DNA of 64,000 nt from Methylomicrobium sp051061015 (GTDB lineage: Bacteria > Pseudomonadota > Gammaproteobacteria > Methylococcales > Methylomonadaceae), in contig JBPFEG010000088.1 in NCBI GenBank assembly GCA_051061015.1, positions 310,001 through 374,000 on the forward strand. Direction: 5' to 3'. A model generated the notes under the pieces. The model worked only from the letters and a program-made list of their open reading frames with translations. It was not told where the DNA came from and ran no database searches. The number at the start of each line of letters is the position of its first letter. The first letter of the stretch is position 1. Positions 33,314 to 43,859 of this stretch are shown here, in pieces. The translations under genes were made by a program, and so were the position numbers.

Positions 33314-36300
33314 CGGAAACTTTGCAGTTCCCGCAGATTAAACGGATTCATCACGCTGGCCGCCCGCAGTTCATAGCGCGCGCTCATGCCATCCAGTTGA
33401 AATGTCAGATTGAATTTTTCCGGCGCCGAAGTCGGCTCGATCGTCGCTTCGTCGAGTAAACGAAAAAAGGCCCATGTGCCTTCCTTACTGCGGCTAGCCT
33501 GCCGCCCATCGAGGCTTTCGAATACGATCCGCACGCCCTGGCTGGGAGTCGGTCCCGGCCACTTCAGACTGCTCGCCTGTTCCGGCCCGTGCCGATAAAC
33601 TGCCTCCTGGCCTTCGATTTGCAGGCGAAAGGTGCCGACATTCGTATCCAGTCCCTGCGGTTTCAACTCGAATTGTACCTGCGGCGAAGCGCCAGCCGCG
33701 AAAAAGGCATCCCGAATTTTGGCCGCCAACTGAAACCGGCGGATCGATTCCTGCGCAAGCCCCAACGGCTTTTCGGCCGCCATTTCAGACCAGACAGGTT
33801 TGCTGGTATCGACAAAAGGTTTTAGATTTGCCTGGAAAAACTGGTCCATCAGCCCGGAAGGCGCAAAGATTTTCGCGAAATCGGCCAGCAAGACGTCCTG
33901 ATTCGTTTTCGCATTGAACGGATAACGTCCCGTTAAAGCCGCTTTGCAGGGGGATCCGACGCCCGTCTTGACCATTTCACTCAGCTGGCCCTTGGCTGCC
34001 GAAGACAGTTTTTGACCGCCGCTGTTGACGACGATTTGCAGCCAGCCTTTCAACGGTTCAGGCAGACGGGCAAATTCGAGCTGTGCCTGTTTCAGCACAT
34101 CGGTTCCGGCGCCGCTGAATAAACTCGCCTGATTCTGCAAGGCCTGCCCTCCGGTATTGGCGCTGCTCAATTGCAAAAAATAATCGCGCAGGCTTTTCAG
34201 TTGCTGCAATACCGAATCCAGCGCCACCGGTTTGTCCGGCCCGCCGCGCACCAGATTGTTCAGCGGTTCGAATTGCACTTCCGCTGCAAGGGCCGGATCA
34301 GGCCCGGTATCGACGCCCGCCGCGTTTTTGGCCAAAGCGAGCAATTGCGATGTCTTCGCATCCGGTGACTTCAGTGCGTTGCCGACCGCTTTCGCCATCG
34401 AATCGCTGGCCTGTTTGCTTAACTGGCTGAATGAGGTATTCGCATCGATGCCGTCCAGCAATTTGCGCAAGGGACCGTCGGGTCTGGACAGGATATCGAG
34501 CATTTGCGCGGTCTGGCTCGTGGTCAAGGCGGGCTGTAGCTTCAGCTTTGCAATCAGATCCGACCAGACGGTTTTATATTCGTTGATATACAGTTTCTTC
34601 AATTCGGCATGCAGTTTCTCGACCTCCGCGATTTCCAGCCTGGCCTCGCTGCCCAGTACCCAGTTCTGCTCGACAGCATCCTTTACGAAGTCGCGGCTTT
34701 TGGTCAAGAACAGTTCCTTATAGCCGTAACCGGTGAACACGGCAGGAATCGCGTAAGACGAAAAATCCTTGCCGTCCGCTAAGGTAAAAACACGCGCGCC
34801 ATCCGCACCAAGGGCTTTTCCTAGTTGGAAATCATGCGCCTGGTCGAGCGATGCCTCCGACTTGAAGCGGGAATAAATCTGGCCGATTAACGGCACCTGC
34901 GTCAGCCTGCCTCTGACCGAGCTCACGAAAGCCTCATCGATCTGCACCGGATCGAGTTGCAGTTTAAGCAGGTTATCCAGATGCCCGACCAGTTGAGCGA
35001 CAGCTTCCGGATCGCCGGCATACTGCTGATCCCAGTCCGCACGCACCCACGCCATCGCGGTTTCCGGCGCCAGCCGATCGGTCTGGTTGAACATCAGATA
35101 GACTTTCAGCAATTCATACAGCACGTCGAGTTTATTACCTTCCGCACTCTGCATCCGCTCTTTCAAACGCAGCATGATCGAAGGCAGAAAATACTCGCGC
35201 AGCATCGCCTCATAGGCATGGCCGGCGGCCGCCTCGATCTTGTCGCCCTGCGACAGACCGAATCCGGTCCATAGCCCGGCCTCTTTATACACGCTCCGTG
35301 CCGCCTGCAAAATATTCAGACGCGGCAGCAGCACCCGAAAATTATCCTGCGTATTGCTCGCGGACATTTTGATCGTGCGGTATTGCTCAATTTGTTCTTC
35401 GACATGTTCCAGCGCGGCCCGGTTATTGAAATAGCTGACCGTCCACAGCGAAATCACAGCCAGAAAGACGAGCCCGGCACCGACATAGGCGCCCAATTGC
35501 AGCAGGCGGGTCCGCTTTTCCAGTTTCGGATCCTGGCCGGCCAGTTCCGCTTCAGGAAACAGCACATCTTTCAGCAGACGAGTCAGAAAGAAACTCTTTC
35601 CCTTGCCGCTGTACATCGGGGCGGCCTGCCGGTCCAGGTGAAAAGCGCTGGCCAGAATACCCAGCATCCGGTCGATCGGCGTGCCTTCCTGGGTACCGCT
35701 GGTGAAATAACAGCCGCGCAGGAGCACCGGCTGCTCATACCGGTTTGCCGCGAAAGTCGCCTGTAGAAAATCCAGCAGCGCGGGTTTCAGCAATGCCATT
35801 TGCTGCGGGAAATCCAGGATAGCGCCACGCTGGCGCACATCGCGCTCGTCCTGAATGCGTCCAATCGTCAGATTCTGCAAGCGCTGCAGCAATTCGTCAT
35901 AGGTGTTTGCGAAACGCGCGGCCAAATCCTGATCGCCGGCCAGTGTGTCGGCCGAAAAAGTTTCCCCCCAAACCTGGGCGCGCTGCTCCGGGGTCAGATC
36001 GGCGAAAAAATCGTTGAAGCCGGCCACCAGATCGGCCTTGGTAAACATCATGTACACCGGCAGCCGTACACCGAGATGCTGATAAAGCTCGTGAATCCGC
36101 GCACGCACGGCCTTCGCATGCAGCAGGCGCTCCTGTTCGGACTGCTGCAACAAATCGGAAAGACTGGTTGCGACAATCACGCCGTTCAACGGCCGGCGCG
36201 GACGGTATTTTTTGATCAGCGTCAAAAAGCCCGCCCAACCCGCCGCATCGACGGCCTTGTGGCTTTCCTGGGTCGTATAACGGCCGGCCGTATCCAGAAA

Positions 36301-36852
36301 AACCGCATTGTCGGCAAACCACCAGTCGCAATTGCGCGTCCCACTGACGCCTTTGACCGCATGTTTACCGAGCTTTTCGGCGAGCGGAAAGTGCAGGCCG
36401 GAATTGATCAGTGCGGTCGTTTTGCCGGAACCCGGCGGCCCGATAATCGCATACCACGGCAATTGATAAACGAACTGGCCAGAGGATTTGCCATCTGTCC
36501 GAGATTTTTTCAATACCGCAAAAGCTTCCTCGAAGCCTTTACGCAGCATGTCGACCTCATCGGCTGATGCTGTCGCCACATGATCACTGTCGCCGGCCAC
36601 CAATTGCTCGACCAGTTTTTTCTCGGTGTTTCCGGCACGAAGCTGCATGACCAGCCGAAAAATCACCCAAATCACGAACAAACCGATAATCACCAGCATT
36701 CTTGCCAGCGCCGATTCCAGCGGCATACTGCCAGCGATCGCGATCAACGGCCCCGCGAACCATATTAGGCAGCTGAGCGCCGCCAGACCCAGAAACTGAA
36801 TCACCCATTTATTGGTAAAAAATGCCTTGAGCTTTCCCATTTGCGCTCTCAC
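33295..36852 (-). CDS. tssM: T6SS membrane-complex protein TssM (IcmF)
   Basis: 1185 residues, the usual size. Two membrane helices lie near 17-40 and 52-68 and a third near 440. A cytosolic P-loop GPPGSGKTT (about 138-146) precedes a GTPase-like domain; then a large periplasmic part, ending in the beta-rich domain that meets TssJ. With TssL and TssJ it makes the trans-envelope channel complex. A GTG at 36852 overlaps the tssL stop (GTGA), and ATG at residue 5 is an alternative. Order tssK, tssL, tssM with overlaps is that of a tight operon. Confidence 0.95.
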   Translation of the reverse strand: MRAQMGKLKAFFTNKWVIQFLGLAALSCLIWFAGPLIAIAGSMPLESALARMLVIIGLFVIWVIFRLVMQLRAGNTEKKLVEQLVAGDSDHVATASADEVDMLRKGFEEAFAVLKKSRTDGKSSGQFVYQLPWYAIIGPPGSGKTTALINSGLHFPLAEKLGKHAVKGVSGTRNCDWWFADNAVFLDTAGRYTTQESHKAVDAAGWAGFLTLIKKYRPRRPLNGVIVATSLSDLLQQSEQERLLHAKAVRARIHELYQHLGVRLPVYMMFTKADLVAGFNDFFADLTPEQRAQVWGETFSADTLAGDQDLAARFANTYDELLQRLQNLTIGRIQDERDVRQRGAILDFPQQMALLKPALLDFLQATFAANRYEQPVLLRGCYFTSGTQEGTPIDRMLGILASAFHLDRQAAPMYSGKGKSFFLTRLLKDVLFPEAELAGQDPKLEKRTRLLQLGAYVGAGLVFLAVISLWTVSYFNNRAALEHVEEQIEQYRTIKMSASNTQDNFRVLLPRLNILQAARSVYKEAGLWTGFGLSQGDKIEAAAGHAYEAMLREYFLPSIMLRLKERMQSAEGNKLDVLYELLKVYLMFNQTDRLAPETAMAWVRADWDQQYAGDPEAVAQLVGHLDNLLKLQLDPVQIDEAFVSSVRGRLTQVPLIGQIYSRFKSEASLDQAHDFQLGKALGADGARVFTLADGKDFSSYAIPAVFTGYGYKELFLTKSRDFVKDAVEQNWVLGSEARLEIAEVEKLHAELKKLYINEYKTVWSDLIAKLKLQPALTTSQTAQMLDILSRPDGPLRKLLDGIDANTSFSQLSKQASDSMAKAVGNALKSPDAKTSQLLALAKNAAGVDTGPDPALAAEVQFEPLNNLVRGGPDKPVALDSVLQQLKSLRDYFLQLSSANTGGQALQNQASLFSGAGTDVLKQAQLEFARLPEPLKGWLQIVVNSGGQKLSSAAKGQLSEMVKTGVGSPCKAALTGRYPFNAKTNQDVLLADFAKIFAPSGLMDQFFQANLKPFVDTSKPVWSEMAAEKPLGLAQESIRRFQLAAKIRDAFFAAGASPQVQFELKPQGLDTNVGTFRLQIEGQEAVYRHGPEQASSLKWPGPTPSQGVRIVFESLDGRQASRSKEGTWAFFRLLDEATIEPTSAPEKFNLTFQLDGMSARYELRAASVMNPFNLRELQSFRCPEGL

Positions 36853-38186
36853 AAAATCAGTAAATCGACGCGACGATTGATCGCCCTGTGTTCCGGCGTA
36901 TCGTTCGCTATCAACGGCTCGCTTTCGGCCCGGCCTTCATAACGGATCTTTCCATTTTGCGTCGCCAGATTATTCAATATTTCGCTGACCTGCTTGGCTC
37001 TTGACTGCGACAAATGCCAGTTGGAAGGAAAGCGTGCAGACACGATCGGTTTGTCGTCGGTGTGCCCGGTGACCAGCACATTGTCCTTGCCGGAAGCAAA
37101 CTCATCGGCAATCTTTTTCAGCATCGGCTTGAATTCCGGCTTTAACTGGTCACTGCCGGAGCCAAACGAGTTCCGGATCCGAAGCAGCCTGTCATCGACG
37201 ACTTCCACCATATTCGCCGCGATTTCGTCCGCGAGCAGCCGCTTGAAACGAGCCTTCCGATCCGGATCCGCCGGTTTCACGACCGGCGCCGGAATCGCCG
37301 CGTGCGCGATCTCGACCGGCTGTTTGGCCAACGCGAACAGGTCCTTATAAACCTGATCGGACCTCGCATTCAATGCCAAGACAAACCCGATGTAAACCAG
37401 AAGCAAAAGCACGCCCAATACCGCGCCGACCACCCAGAGCGGCACATACCGCACCAGCGCATTGCGCACGTCCTTCAAGCCCTGCCAGCGCGGCGACAGT
37501 TCTCGTTCGCTGTCGCCTTTCACGCGCTGAATCAATTGATACAGTTCGGCACGGTATTTCTCCAGCGCGTTCGCACCGTTAGTCAATACCCGGTACTTGC
37601 CTTCGAATCCCAGGCTGATAAAAAGATAGACCGTTTCGATCAGCGCCAGATTCTGGGCCGGCTGTTTGACGAGCGCCGCGACAATGTCAAAAAATTTTTC
37701 CCCGCCCCAGGCTTCGCGATGGAAAGAGATCAGCAAACTTTGCTGGCCCCACTGGCTTTGCGATCCCCACGGGGTATTCAAAATCGTTTCATCTAGAAAG
37801 CTGCACAGCGCATAACTGGCCATCCGGGTATGATCGGCACTGATGCCGGATTGCAGCAAACGGTTTTCAAAAAGCGTCACTTCGTTGCTCATACGTTGCC
37901 GCAGTTCCTCAACCGCCGGATACACCGCGGTTTGCCGCAGCCGTCCGGCCAGAGAGATCAACGACAGCGCCGCCGCAACGATCGGATTTTGCTTAAACTC
38001 GGCAGCGGGCAGTTCCACGGGTGTGGCGGGACGGTAAGACGGTGCCGCAGACACGGGAGGCACCGGCGGAATATCCGTTACCGTCGGCGCGGCTGCGGGC
38101 TTGCGTCCGCCCGGCATCGGCCGGATGATCGTACGATCGCCATCATCGAAGGGTCCTGAAGGATTGTTTGGATTCATGCCGTTCAA
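36849..38186 (-). CDS. tssL: T6SS TssL with C-terminal OmpA-like peptidoglycan-binding domain
   Basis: 445 residues. A proline-rich leader is followed by the DotU-like cytosolic domain (VAAALSLISLAGRLRQT, ALCSFLDETILNTPWG). One membrane helix, YVPLWVVGAVLGVLLLL, lies near 245. The periplasmic end is OmpA-like: VLVTGHTDDKPI, NWHLSQSRAKQVSEIL and RAINRRVDLLIL, which bind peptidoglycan. This makes it an extended TssL, not needing a separate TagL anchor. It joins TssM and TssJ in the membrane complex. Its start overlaps the tssK stop by four bases (ATGA), so the two are translationally coupled. Confidence 0.95.
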   Translation of the reverse strand: MNGMNPNNPSGPFDDGDRTIIRPMPGGRKPAAAPTVTDIPPVPPVSAAPSYRPATPVELPAAEFKQNPIVAAALSLISLAGRLRQTAVYPAVEELRQRMSNEVTLFENRLLQSGISADHTRMASYALCSFLDETILNTPWGSQSQWGQQSLLISFHREAWGGEKFFDIVAALVKQPAQNLALIETVYLFISLGFEGKYRVLTNGANALEKYRAELYQLIQRVKGDSERELSPRWQGLKDVRNALVRYVPLWVVGAVLGVLLLLVYIGFVLALNARSDQVYKDLFALAKQPVEIAHAAIPAPVVKPADPDRKARFKRLLADEIAANMVEVVDDRLLRIRNSFGSGSDQLKPEFKPMLKKIADEFASGKDNVLVTGHTDDKPIVSARFPSNWHLSQSRAKQVSEILNNLATQNGKIRYEGRAESEPLIANDTPEHRAINRRVDLLIL

Positions 38187-39520
38187 CCTTTTCTAATTGC
38201 CCAAAATTCAAGTTCCAATTCCGGAAAACTGCCGCCGACATGGATCGCGAAGCCGCCGGAGGCCGCCATTTTTGCCCATAGCTCACTTTGCTTGTTCAGC
38301 TCGAAATAAGAGTAACCCGCATGGTATGGAATCTGCCGCGGCGCGACCGGCAGAGCCTGGATCGCAATACCGGGCAGCGCCGAGCGCACCAGCAGTTGAA
38401 TATCTTCGACCGGGCCGATCTTGACCTGCGGCGGAAAATGGGTCCGGATCAACTCCGAAGACACCTGTGCTTTCGCGGCAAGCACAAAAACCGCACCCTC
38501 CAGCAATGACAGTTCCGGCCGTTTCGCGACATAGACGCCGGGCCGGGCTTCCGCCAACGGCAACTGCACCGCATTCTGTTCCAGAACCATGCTCAACAGG
38601 CTACGCAGTTCGTCGATCAACGGAATGAAACTGGCTTTCAAGTCGTCGTGCCGGTAGTGGGGAAAAGTGATCGGCCGTTTGCCGGGACGATAAAAGGTCG
38701 CCAATTCGCCGGCCATTTGCAGGCAAAGCTGGAAAAAATCTTCCGGATGCATGACCGAAGCATTGGCCAGATGCGCCAACAAGGGTTCGTAGCGGTTGAT
38801 CAACTGCAACAGCATGAAATCAGCAACTTCGGCGACGCCGCCCTGACTGCTGCCGGCCACCCTCCCCGCCAGTGCTTCGCCGCGTGTATGCAGCAGACCC
38901 TGCAGCTCGCTGGCAAAGCTGCCCAACAGGCCGGCAGAGGCGCAGTGCACGGCCGGCGGAATATACTGCTTGTCGAGAATCACCGTCTTGTCGGCGCGCA
39001 CTTCAACGATCCTGGCGATGCCCAGACAGACATAGCCCGAACGTTCCTGGCTTTCGCACATCAGGCGCGGCTTCAGTGCGCCGATCTGCACGTCGTAGCG
39101 GCCATCGGACCCGCTGTTATGATCGCGGACCTGGCGTTCGGTCAACCGATAACGTGACATATTGTCGGGAAAAGCTTCGCTATCGACCTCGGTGGAATCC
39201 GGCCTCCGCAACGGCAGCGCCAGATATACGATGCTGGCTTTTTCATTCTCCGGCACATCCAACGGCATCGGCAACTCGTCGTCTTGCGGCAAATTGAACG
39301 GGGTGCCGTCCGGAAATACGCCGCTGCACTCGCTGAGCCCGACCTTGCCTATCGCAAGACATCCGTGATCGAGTTTCAGGCTCGAGAATCCCCAGGAATA
39401 AGAACGAACGCCGAGCGACAAACCGTGCAACAGGCTTTCGAAGTAGCGGTCATGCTGCTGAAAATGCTGAGGCCGGAGAAACATTCCCTCGGACCAGACT
39501 ACCCTATTGTTTTCAGACAT
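38183..39520 (-). CDS. tssK: T6SS baseplate protein TssK
   Basis: 445 residues, the usual TssK length. The start VVWSEGMFLRPQHFQQHDRY is the family's hallmark, and IPYHAGYSYFELNKQSELW near the end is the conserved C-terminal region. TssK trimers tie the TssF-TssG-TssE baseplate wedges to the TssL-TssM membrane complex. It is preceded by the FHA gene (36 bases away) and overlaps tssL. No change in key regions is visible. Confidence 0.95.
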   Translation of the reverse strand: MSENNRVVWSEGMFLRPQHFQQHDRYFESLLHGLSLGVRSYSWGFSSLKLDHGCLAIGKVGLSECSGVFPDGTPFNLPQDDELPMPLDVPENEKASIVYLALPLRRPDSTEVDSEAFPDNMSRYRLTERQVRDHNSGSDGRYDVQIGALKPRLMCESQERSGYVCLGIARIVEVRADKTVILDKQYIPPAVHCASAGLLGSFASELQGLLHTRGEALAGRVAGSSQGGVAEVADFMLLQLINRYEPLLAHLANASVMHPEDFFQLCLQMAGELATFYRPGKRPITFPHYRHDDLKASFIPLIDELRSLLSMVLEQNAVQLPLAEARPGVYVAKRPELSLLEGAVFVLAAKAQVSSELIRTHFPPQVKIGPVEDIQLLVRSALPGIAIQALPVAPRQIPYHAGYSYFELNKQSELWAKMAASGGFAIHVGGSFPELELEFWAIRKG

Positions 39521-39556
39521 ATTTTCTTGGTTCCCGGCAGAAGTGCGGTGATAAGG

Positions 39557-41119
39557 TTATCGTTTTGACGAGCGGCTCAGTAATTGCATCTGCCGCTCAT
39601 AGGCATCGCCGAACGCATCGCTGAAAAATTCCTCCTGCGCGGAAACCTTCAGCACGGGATACTGGCTCGTATAATGGTCCCAGCATTTGGCTTTTTTCTG
39701 AAACTGTATCCCATCGCCTAGCGCTTTTTCGACCAGCTCGGGATCAAAGCTGCGTAGAATATCGGCCAATGCGGCCTGAATTCCTGCGGTCATCGCCATC
39801 TGGTGGTTCATGATATCCGCAAAACCTTCGCTTACCGCTTCTTTCGGGCTCAGGAATCCCGGATTCGTCGGCGACAGCATCAAGCGGATCGCATCGTCGA
39901 CATTCGGAGTGAATTTCAATGGGTTATTGTCGACCGAACGCATCGTGGTCACCGAAACACGAAACTGGCTTTTCAGTTCCGCCCGGGCACGCAGTACGCA
40001 CATCAGTCCTTCGACCATACTGCGCAACAATTCACCCGAGGTCCGAAAGAGCTCCGGCCACTGATCGGGGGGCAAAAACTGCGCATCGTGGATTCCCACA
40101 CCCGCTAAAAATTCGCGAATCAATTCGCTATCCGACGGAACGTTTTTAGAGGGTTCGGGCGCGCGCCGCGGCGTACTATTCGGCGCTGCTTGGGACAGGG
40201 CATCTGCCGTCGGCGTACTCTCCGGCTTGAGCGCGCCGGAAACCGGATGAGTTGCGAACTGCACGGCCGGCTTCGGCCGGCGGTCCTCGGCAGGCGCATC
40301 GAAAGGGCTCGCCGGAAAGGGTGCAACGGACTCACTTGGCGCGCCTAGACTCAAGTCAGACGTCGCAGAAGAGAACGGAGAAGACAACAAATCGGTACTC
40401 GCTGAAACCGGCGCAGAACCGCTGTCCTGCTTGCATTCCTCTGCGAAAAAATCCGCAGGCAGTTCGGGAAAATCCGACGGAAGCGACGAACTGGCGGCGG
40501 ACGGAACGCCGGGACTTGGCGCGGCGGCAGGGCCCGTCAGATTATCCAGGGTCGAGAGCAAATCGCCAAAGTCCAGATCGTCATGGACGTTTTGCTTGGC
40601 CGATGGGGCCGTCTGCGCTTCCGGCGGCGTAAAACTTTGATGAAAGATCGAGGAATCGGGCTGCTCGATGAAACTTTTCTGAAAATCGGCAGCCGGAGCC
40701 GGGCTTGGTGGAGCGCCGAATGGGCCATCCAAAGCACCGCTATCCACGAAATCCAGTTGACGGACCGGCTCGGCGTAGGGTTGGGAAAATACCGGCGCTG
40801 GCTCGACGATGGCGACGAGCAATTCATACTCGCCGATGCGCAGCCTGTCTCCGTCCGCCAGCACGGCCCGCCCTTGTTCCAGTAGCTGGCCTTTCTGCTC
40901 CAGGTAGGTGCCGGCAGCGCTGCTGTCCTGAATGTAATACTGACCGGCTTCGTATTGAATCTCCGCATGGCGGCGGGAAATGTATTTCTCCGGGTCCGGC
41001 AACATCAATCGATTATCCGGCGAACGGCCGATCGAGCCGCCCTGCACGTCAAACTGGGCGCTGATTTCCTCGGCCAGCGGCATGCCTTTGTAACCGACCG
41101 CTTTAACGATCAATGTCAT
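39557..41119 (-). CDS. tagH: T6SS FHA-domain protein (TagH/Fha type)
   Basis: About 520 residues from ATG 41119, where MTLIVKAVGYKG starts; the frame extends to 41167 but those 16 residues do not fit. The FHA domain (about 5-85) has SIGRSPDNRLML, ISRRHAEIQ and AAGTYL, the phosphopeptide-binding motifs. A long Pro/Ala/Ser-rich linker (about 95-335) follows. The C-terminal domain, with GVGIHDAQFLPPDQ, LLRSMVEGLM and PGFLSPKEAV, is the T6SS-specific TagH part. In H1-type systems the FHA protein phosphorylated by PpkA licenses assembly, so this is the likely kinase target. It follows tssJ and precedes tssK. Confidence 0.9.
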   Translation of the reverse strand: MTLIVKAVGYKGMPLAEEISAQFDVQGGSIGRSPDNRLMLPDPEKYISRRHAEIQYEAGQYYIQDSSAAGTYLEQKGQLLEQGRAVLADGDRLRIGEYELLVAIVEPAPVFSQPYAEPVRQLDFVDSGALDGPFGAPPSPAPAADFQKSFIEQPDSSIFHQSFTPPEAQTAPSAKQNVHDDLDFGDLLSTLDNLTGPAAAPSPGVPSAASSSLPSDFPELPADFFAEECKQDSGSAPVSASTDLLSSPFSSATSDLSLGAPSESVAPFPASPFDAPAEDRRPKPAVQFATHPVSGALKPESTPTADALSQAAPNSTPRRAPEPSKNVPSDSELIREFLAGVGIHDAQFLPPDQWPELFRTSGELLRSMVEGLMCVLRARAELKSQFRVSVTTMRSVDNNPLKFTPNVDDAIRLMLSPTNPGFLSPKEAVSEGFADIMNHQMAMTAGIQAALADILRSFDPELVEKALGDGIQFQKKAKCWDHYTSQYPVLKVSAQEEFFSDAFGDAYERQMQLLSRSSKR

Positions 41120-41279
41120 AAACGCACCCACCGCGGAAGGAACGGCAGCACAATCAATGCCGCCCATGATTCGACTGAAGCATTAAGACTGATAAATCGG
41201 AACATTGGGGCAGAAGAAAGGTCACCGGTTAAAAGACTTATGATACAAAGATTGCCGCATTTTCAACAAGGCTATTTCC

Positions 41280-41771
41280 TTAAGGCGCCTGGTTAACCGG
41301 CTCGACGAGCACTTCGTTTCCTTTCAATTTAATCTCTACGGAGCGTGTTTGATGGGCGTCAACCGGCTGCATCGCGCGCCATTGCGCTGAATCCAGTTGC
41401 CTGAACGCGGCAAAAAACCCCAAGGCTTTTATGTCGGGCTCCAACTGCAGTGATAAGGTCTGCTGGCCATCAGGCTTGATCAGCAATTCTTGTTTACGCG
41501 CCATCTCGGCGCCCAGGGTCGCCTGATCCTTATCGAAGAGCGAGAAAAAGTCTGCGGAATTAAATGCATTGGTTTCCCGCAATTGATAGATCCGGAACAT
41601 AACCGGGGCGCCGGCACCGTTCGCATCCGCATTCAGGTTTGCCGCACTGCTGATCTTTAAATTCACGACGGTCGGCGGTTCGGGCACGGCGGCCGGAGGC
41701 GCTGGAGGTGCGCTGCCGCAAGCCTGCAATAGTACAACACTCAGAACCGGTACAAAACGGGATCGTTTCAT
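41280..41771 (-). CDS. tssJ: T6SS outer-membrane lipoprotein TssJ
   Basis: 163 residues. The signal peptide ends LLQAC, a lipobox, and a Pro-rich stretch follows. The mature part, VVNLKISSAANLNADANG and PVMFRIYQLRETNAFNSADF, is the TssJ transthyretin-like fold, including the loop that binds the TssM C-terminus. It anchors the trans-envelope complex to the outer membrane. It follows vgrG with a 75-base gap and precedes the FHA gene by about 160 bases from the chosen start. Confidence 0.93.
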   Translation of the reverse strand: MKRSRFVPVLSVVLLQACGSAPPAPPAAVPEPPTVVNLKISSAANLNADANGAGAPVMFRIYQLRETNAFNSADFFSLFDKDQATLGAEMARKQELLIKPDGQQTLSLQLEPDIKALGFFAAFRQLDSAQWRAMQPVDAHQTRSVEIKLKGNEVLVEPVNQAP

Positions 41772-41846
41772 TTATTCATTTCCAATTTTAATGCTTATAT
41801 TCGAGAACGCGGTAGGCGCTCAAGGCAATCCAAATTTTCTATAAGA

Positions 41847-43859
41847 TCAATTGATCATTACGATGCCGCCCTTCATGGTCAGCATGCCGTCGCCGTTAAC
41901 TGTGGTCATCGGGCTTTTAAGATCGGTTTTAGCCTGCCCTTCTATCGTGATCATGATGCCTTTCAGGGTAATCCCTTTCTGATCGATCGTTATGCTGTTC
42001 TGGCCAACCTTGAGTTCGATCGACTGCATGGCCTCTTCTTGAATACTGCCAAGATCGACTTGAACTGTGCGGTTGCCTGTTTTGATATTTACACTGTCAT
42101 TACCGGTGTCGATGCTGGCAGAACGATTACCGGTTTTTACCGTTAATTCATTATTTCCGGTATCGACGTTAGTGATACGGTTGCCCTTTTTTACCGTTAA
42201 AGTGTCATGGCCATTTTCCAAAGTCACCGTCCGGTCGTTATAAATATCTATCGTCTGGTTACCTTGATCCTTTTTATCAAAGCCTACCTTTAGCACGTCA
42301 TTATTCTCGACAATCCGTGTTAAGTTTTTTTCAGCGTGAATATAAAGCTCTTCTTCGCCTTTTTTGTCTTCAAAACGGATTTCATTGAAATTCTCCGCCC
42401 CAGCCCCTTTGCTGCTGCGGGATTTTATCCCGCTTTGGGTTTTATTCGCCTCAAGCTCGTACGGCGGCATTTGGTCGGCATTATAGACTGCCCCTGTAAC
42501 GATCGGCCGATCGGGGTTGCCTTCCAAAAAATCAACGATCACTTCCTGTCCGACACGCGGGATATGAATCGCGCCCCAGTTTTTCCCGGCCCAAACCTGC
42601 GCCACACGTACCCAACAGGAACTGTTCTCATCCTTCTTGCCTTCCCTGTCCCAATGAAACTGCACCTTGATGCGTCCGTATTTATCCGTAAAAATTTCTT
42701 CACCCGACTTGCCCACCACAATCGCGGTTTGCACGCCCTGCACGATCGGGATAAGCGTTGAGCGGGGCGGCCGGTATTGATTTTCCTTCGTTCGCAGAAC
42801 GGCGCAAGAACATTGAAACGGCTCGCTGGTATCCCCTATACCATCGGATGAATAGCCATTGTTTTGTATCTGAAACTGTAAAGAAACGATCAAATGATCG
42901 CAATTTTGATCCTGCCTCGGAAACTCGGCGAGCGTGAATGTCCTGCCTGTAGCCAATTGTCGGGCGTTTCCCTGCGCGAAAGTCTGCTCGTACAGAGCCC
43001 GCGACTCTTCCAGACGCACCTTGGCATAATACTCGCCGTCAGACTTCTCTAAATTGGTATAGCCACCAGGATAATCGTAAAGCGCCTTGTTCGCTTCCGC
43101 ATGCTTTCCGGGATTCGATGATTTGAAAGTTAAATCTGCGTTCGGCGCTTCGAAATCGAAATCATCCAGTTCATATACGCCCGACTGCATTTCACGGCTC
43201 AGGTTCCAGTCATAAATATGCCCTTCCAGATAAGCGGTTTGATTGGAGCGGGGATAATAGACAATTGTGGAGTCGCCGGGCACTTTGTCATGCTTGGACA
43301 TCGTATCGCACAGCACCATCGTATGGGCTTTATCAGTATGATCGAAATAGTAATAAATGCCCTCATCTTCCATCAGCCGACTGATAAAATTGAAATCCGT
43401 TTCGCGATATTGCACGCAATATTCCCGCTTTCGATATTGATGGGAAAGCTTGGCTTTGACATCCGTAAACCCATGCTCCTCAAGAATTTTTTTGACGATG
43501 TCGGGGGCTGTCATTTGGGCGGGCATGATTCGGCAATTGCTCTTCCGCGTCAACAGCCAAGGCTTGGGCCTCAACGTGGCGCGATAGCAATAATATCTGC
43601 CGAGCATGCCGATCTGACTGATTTTCGTTACCATGCCATTGATCGGACGCTCGCCGCCTTCCAGCAAATTCAGTTTGACGGTCATGTCTTTGCCGAGCAA
43701 CTTCGTCAGATCGATATCATTCCTTTCGCTGAGCAGTTCGAGTTCATATTCGAACAGCCGGCTCAAATGTTCATTGCCGGTCATGCGCCAGAGCGCCAGA
43801 ACGTCCTCACCCAAAGGGGTGGTTACCGTAGCGACCCGGTCATTCTGAGAGATAGCCAT
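41847..43859 (-). CDS. vgrG: T6SS spike protein VgrG (TssI)
   Basis: 670 residues. Residues 1-380 are the gp27-like head (LFEYELELLSERND, EYCVQYRETDFNFISRLMEDEG). The gp5-like OB part follows with GRIKVQFHWDREGKKDENSS and VGQEVIVDFLEGNPDRPI. The C-terminal 150 residues form a beta-helix with repeating VDTGNNELTVKTGN-like units and end in ITLKGIMITIEG, a DUF2345-like stem. No extra effector domain is fused at the C-terminus, so effectors must be carried through PAAR or other contacts. A PAAR gene lies 176 bases upstream in the same direction. Confidence 0.95.
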   Translation of the reverse strand: MAISQNDRVATVTTPLGEDVLALWRMTGNEHLSRLFEYELELLSERNDIDLTKLLGKDMTVKLNLLEGGERPINGMVTKISQIGMLGRYYCYRATLRPKPWLLTRKSNCRIMPAQMTAPDIVKKILEEHGFTDVKAKLSHQYRKREYCVQYRETDFNFISRLMEDEGIYYYFDHTDKAHTMVLCDTMSKHDKVPGDSTIVYYPRSNQTAYLEGHIYDWNLSREMQSGVYELDDFDFEAPNADLTFKSSNPGKHAEANKALYDYPGGYTNLEKSDGEYYAKVRLEESRALYEQTFAQGNARQLATGRTFTLAEFPRQDQNCDHLIVSLQFQIQNNGYSSDGIGDTSEPFQCSCAVLRTKENQYRPPRSTLIPIVQGVQTAIVVGKSGEEIFTDKYGRIKVQFHWDREGKKDENSSCWVRVAQVWAGKNWGAIHIPRVGQEVIVDFLEGNPDRPIVTGAVYNADQMPPYELEANKTQSGIKSRSSKGAGAENFNEIRFEDKKGEEELYIHAEKNLTRIVENNDVLKVGFDKKDQGNQTIDIYNDRTVTLENGHDTLTVKKGNRITNVDTGNNELTVKTGNRSASIDTGNDSVNIKTGNRTVQVDLGSIQEEAMQSIELKVGQNSITIDQKGITLKGIMITIEGQAKTDLKSPMTTVNGDGMLTMKGGIVMIN

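Noticed and set aside
35800..36567. Long + strand open frame (255 codons) inside tssM
   Set aside because: It is antisense to a fully recognised TssM region and looks like no family; a shadow of codon bias.
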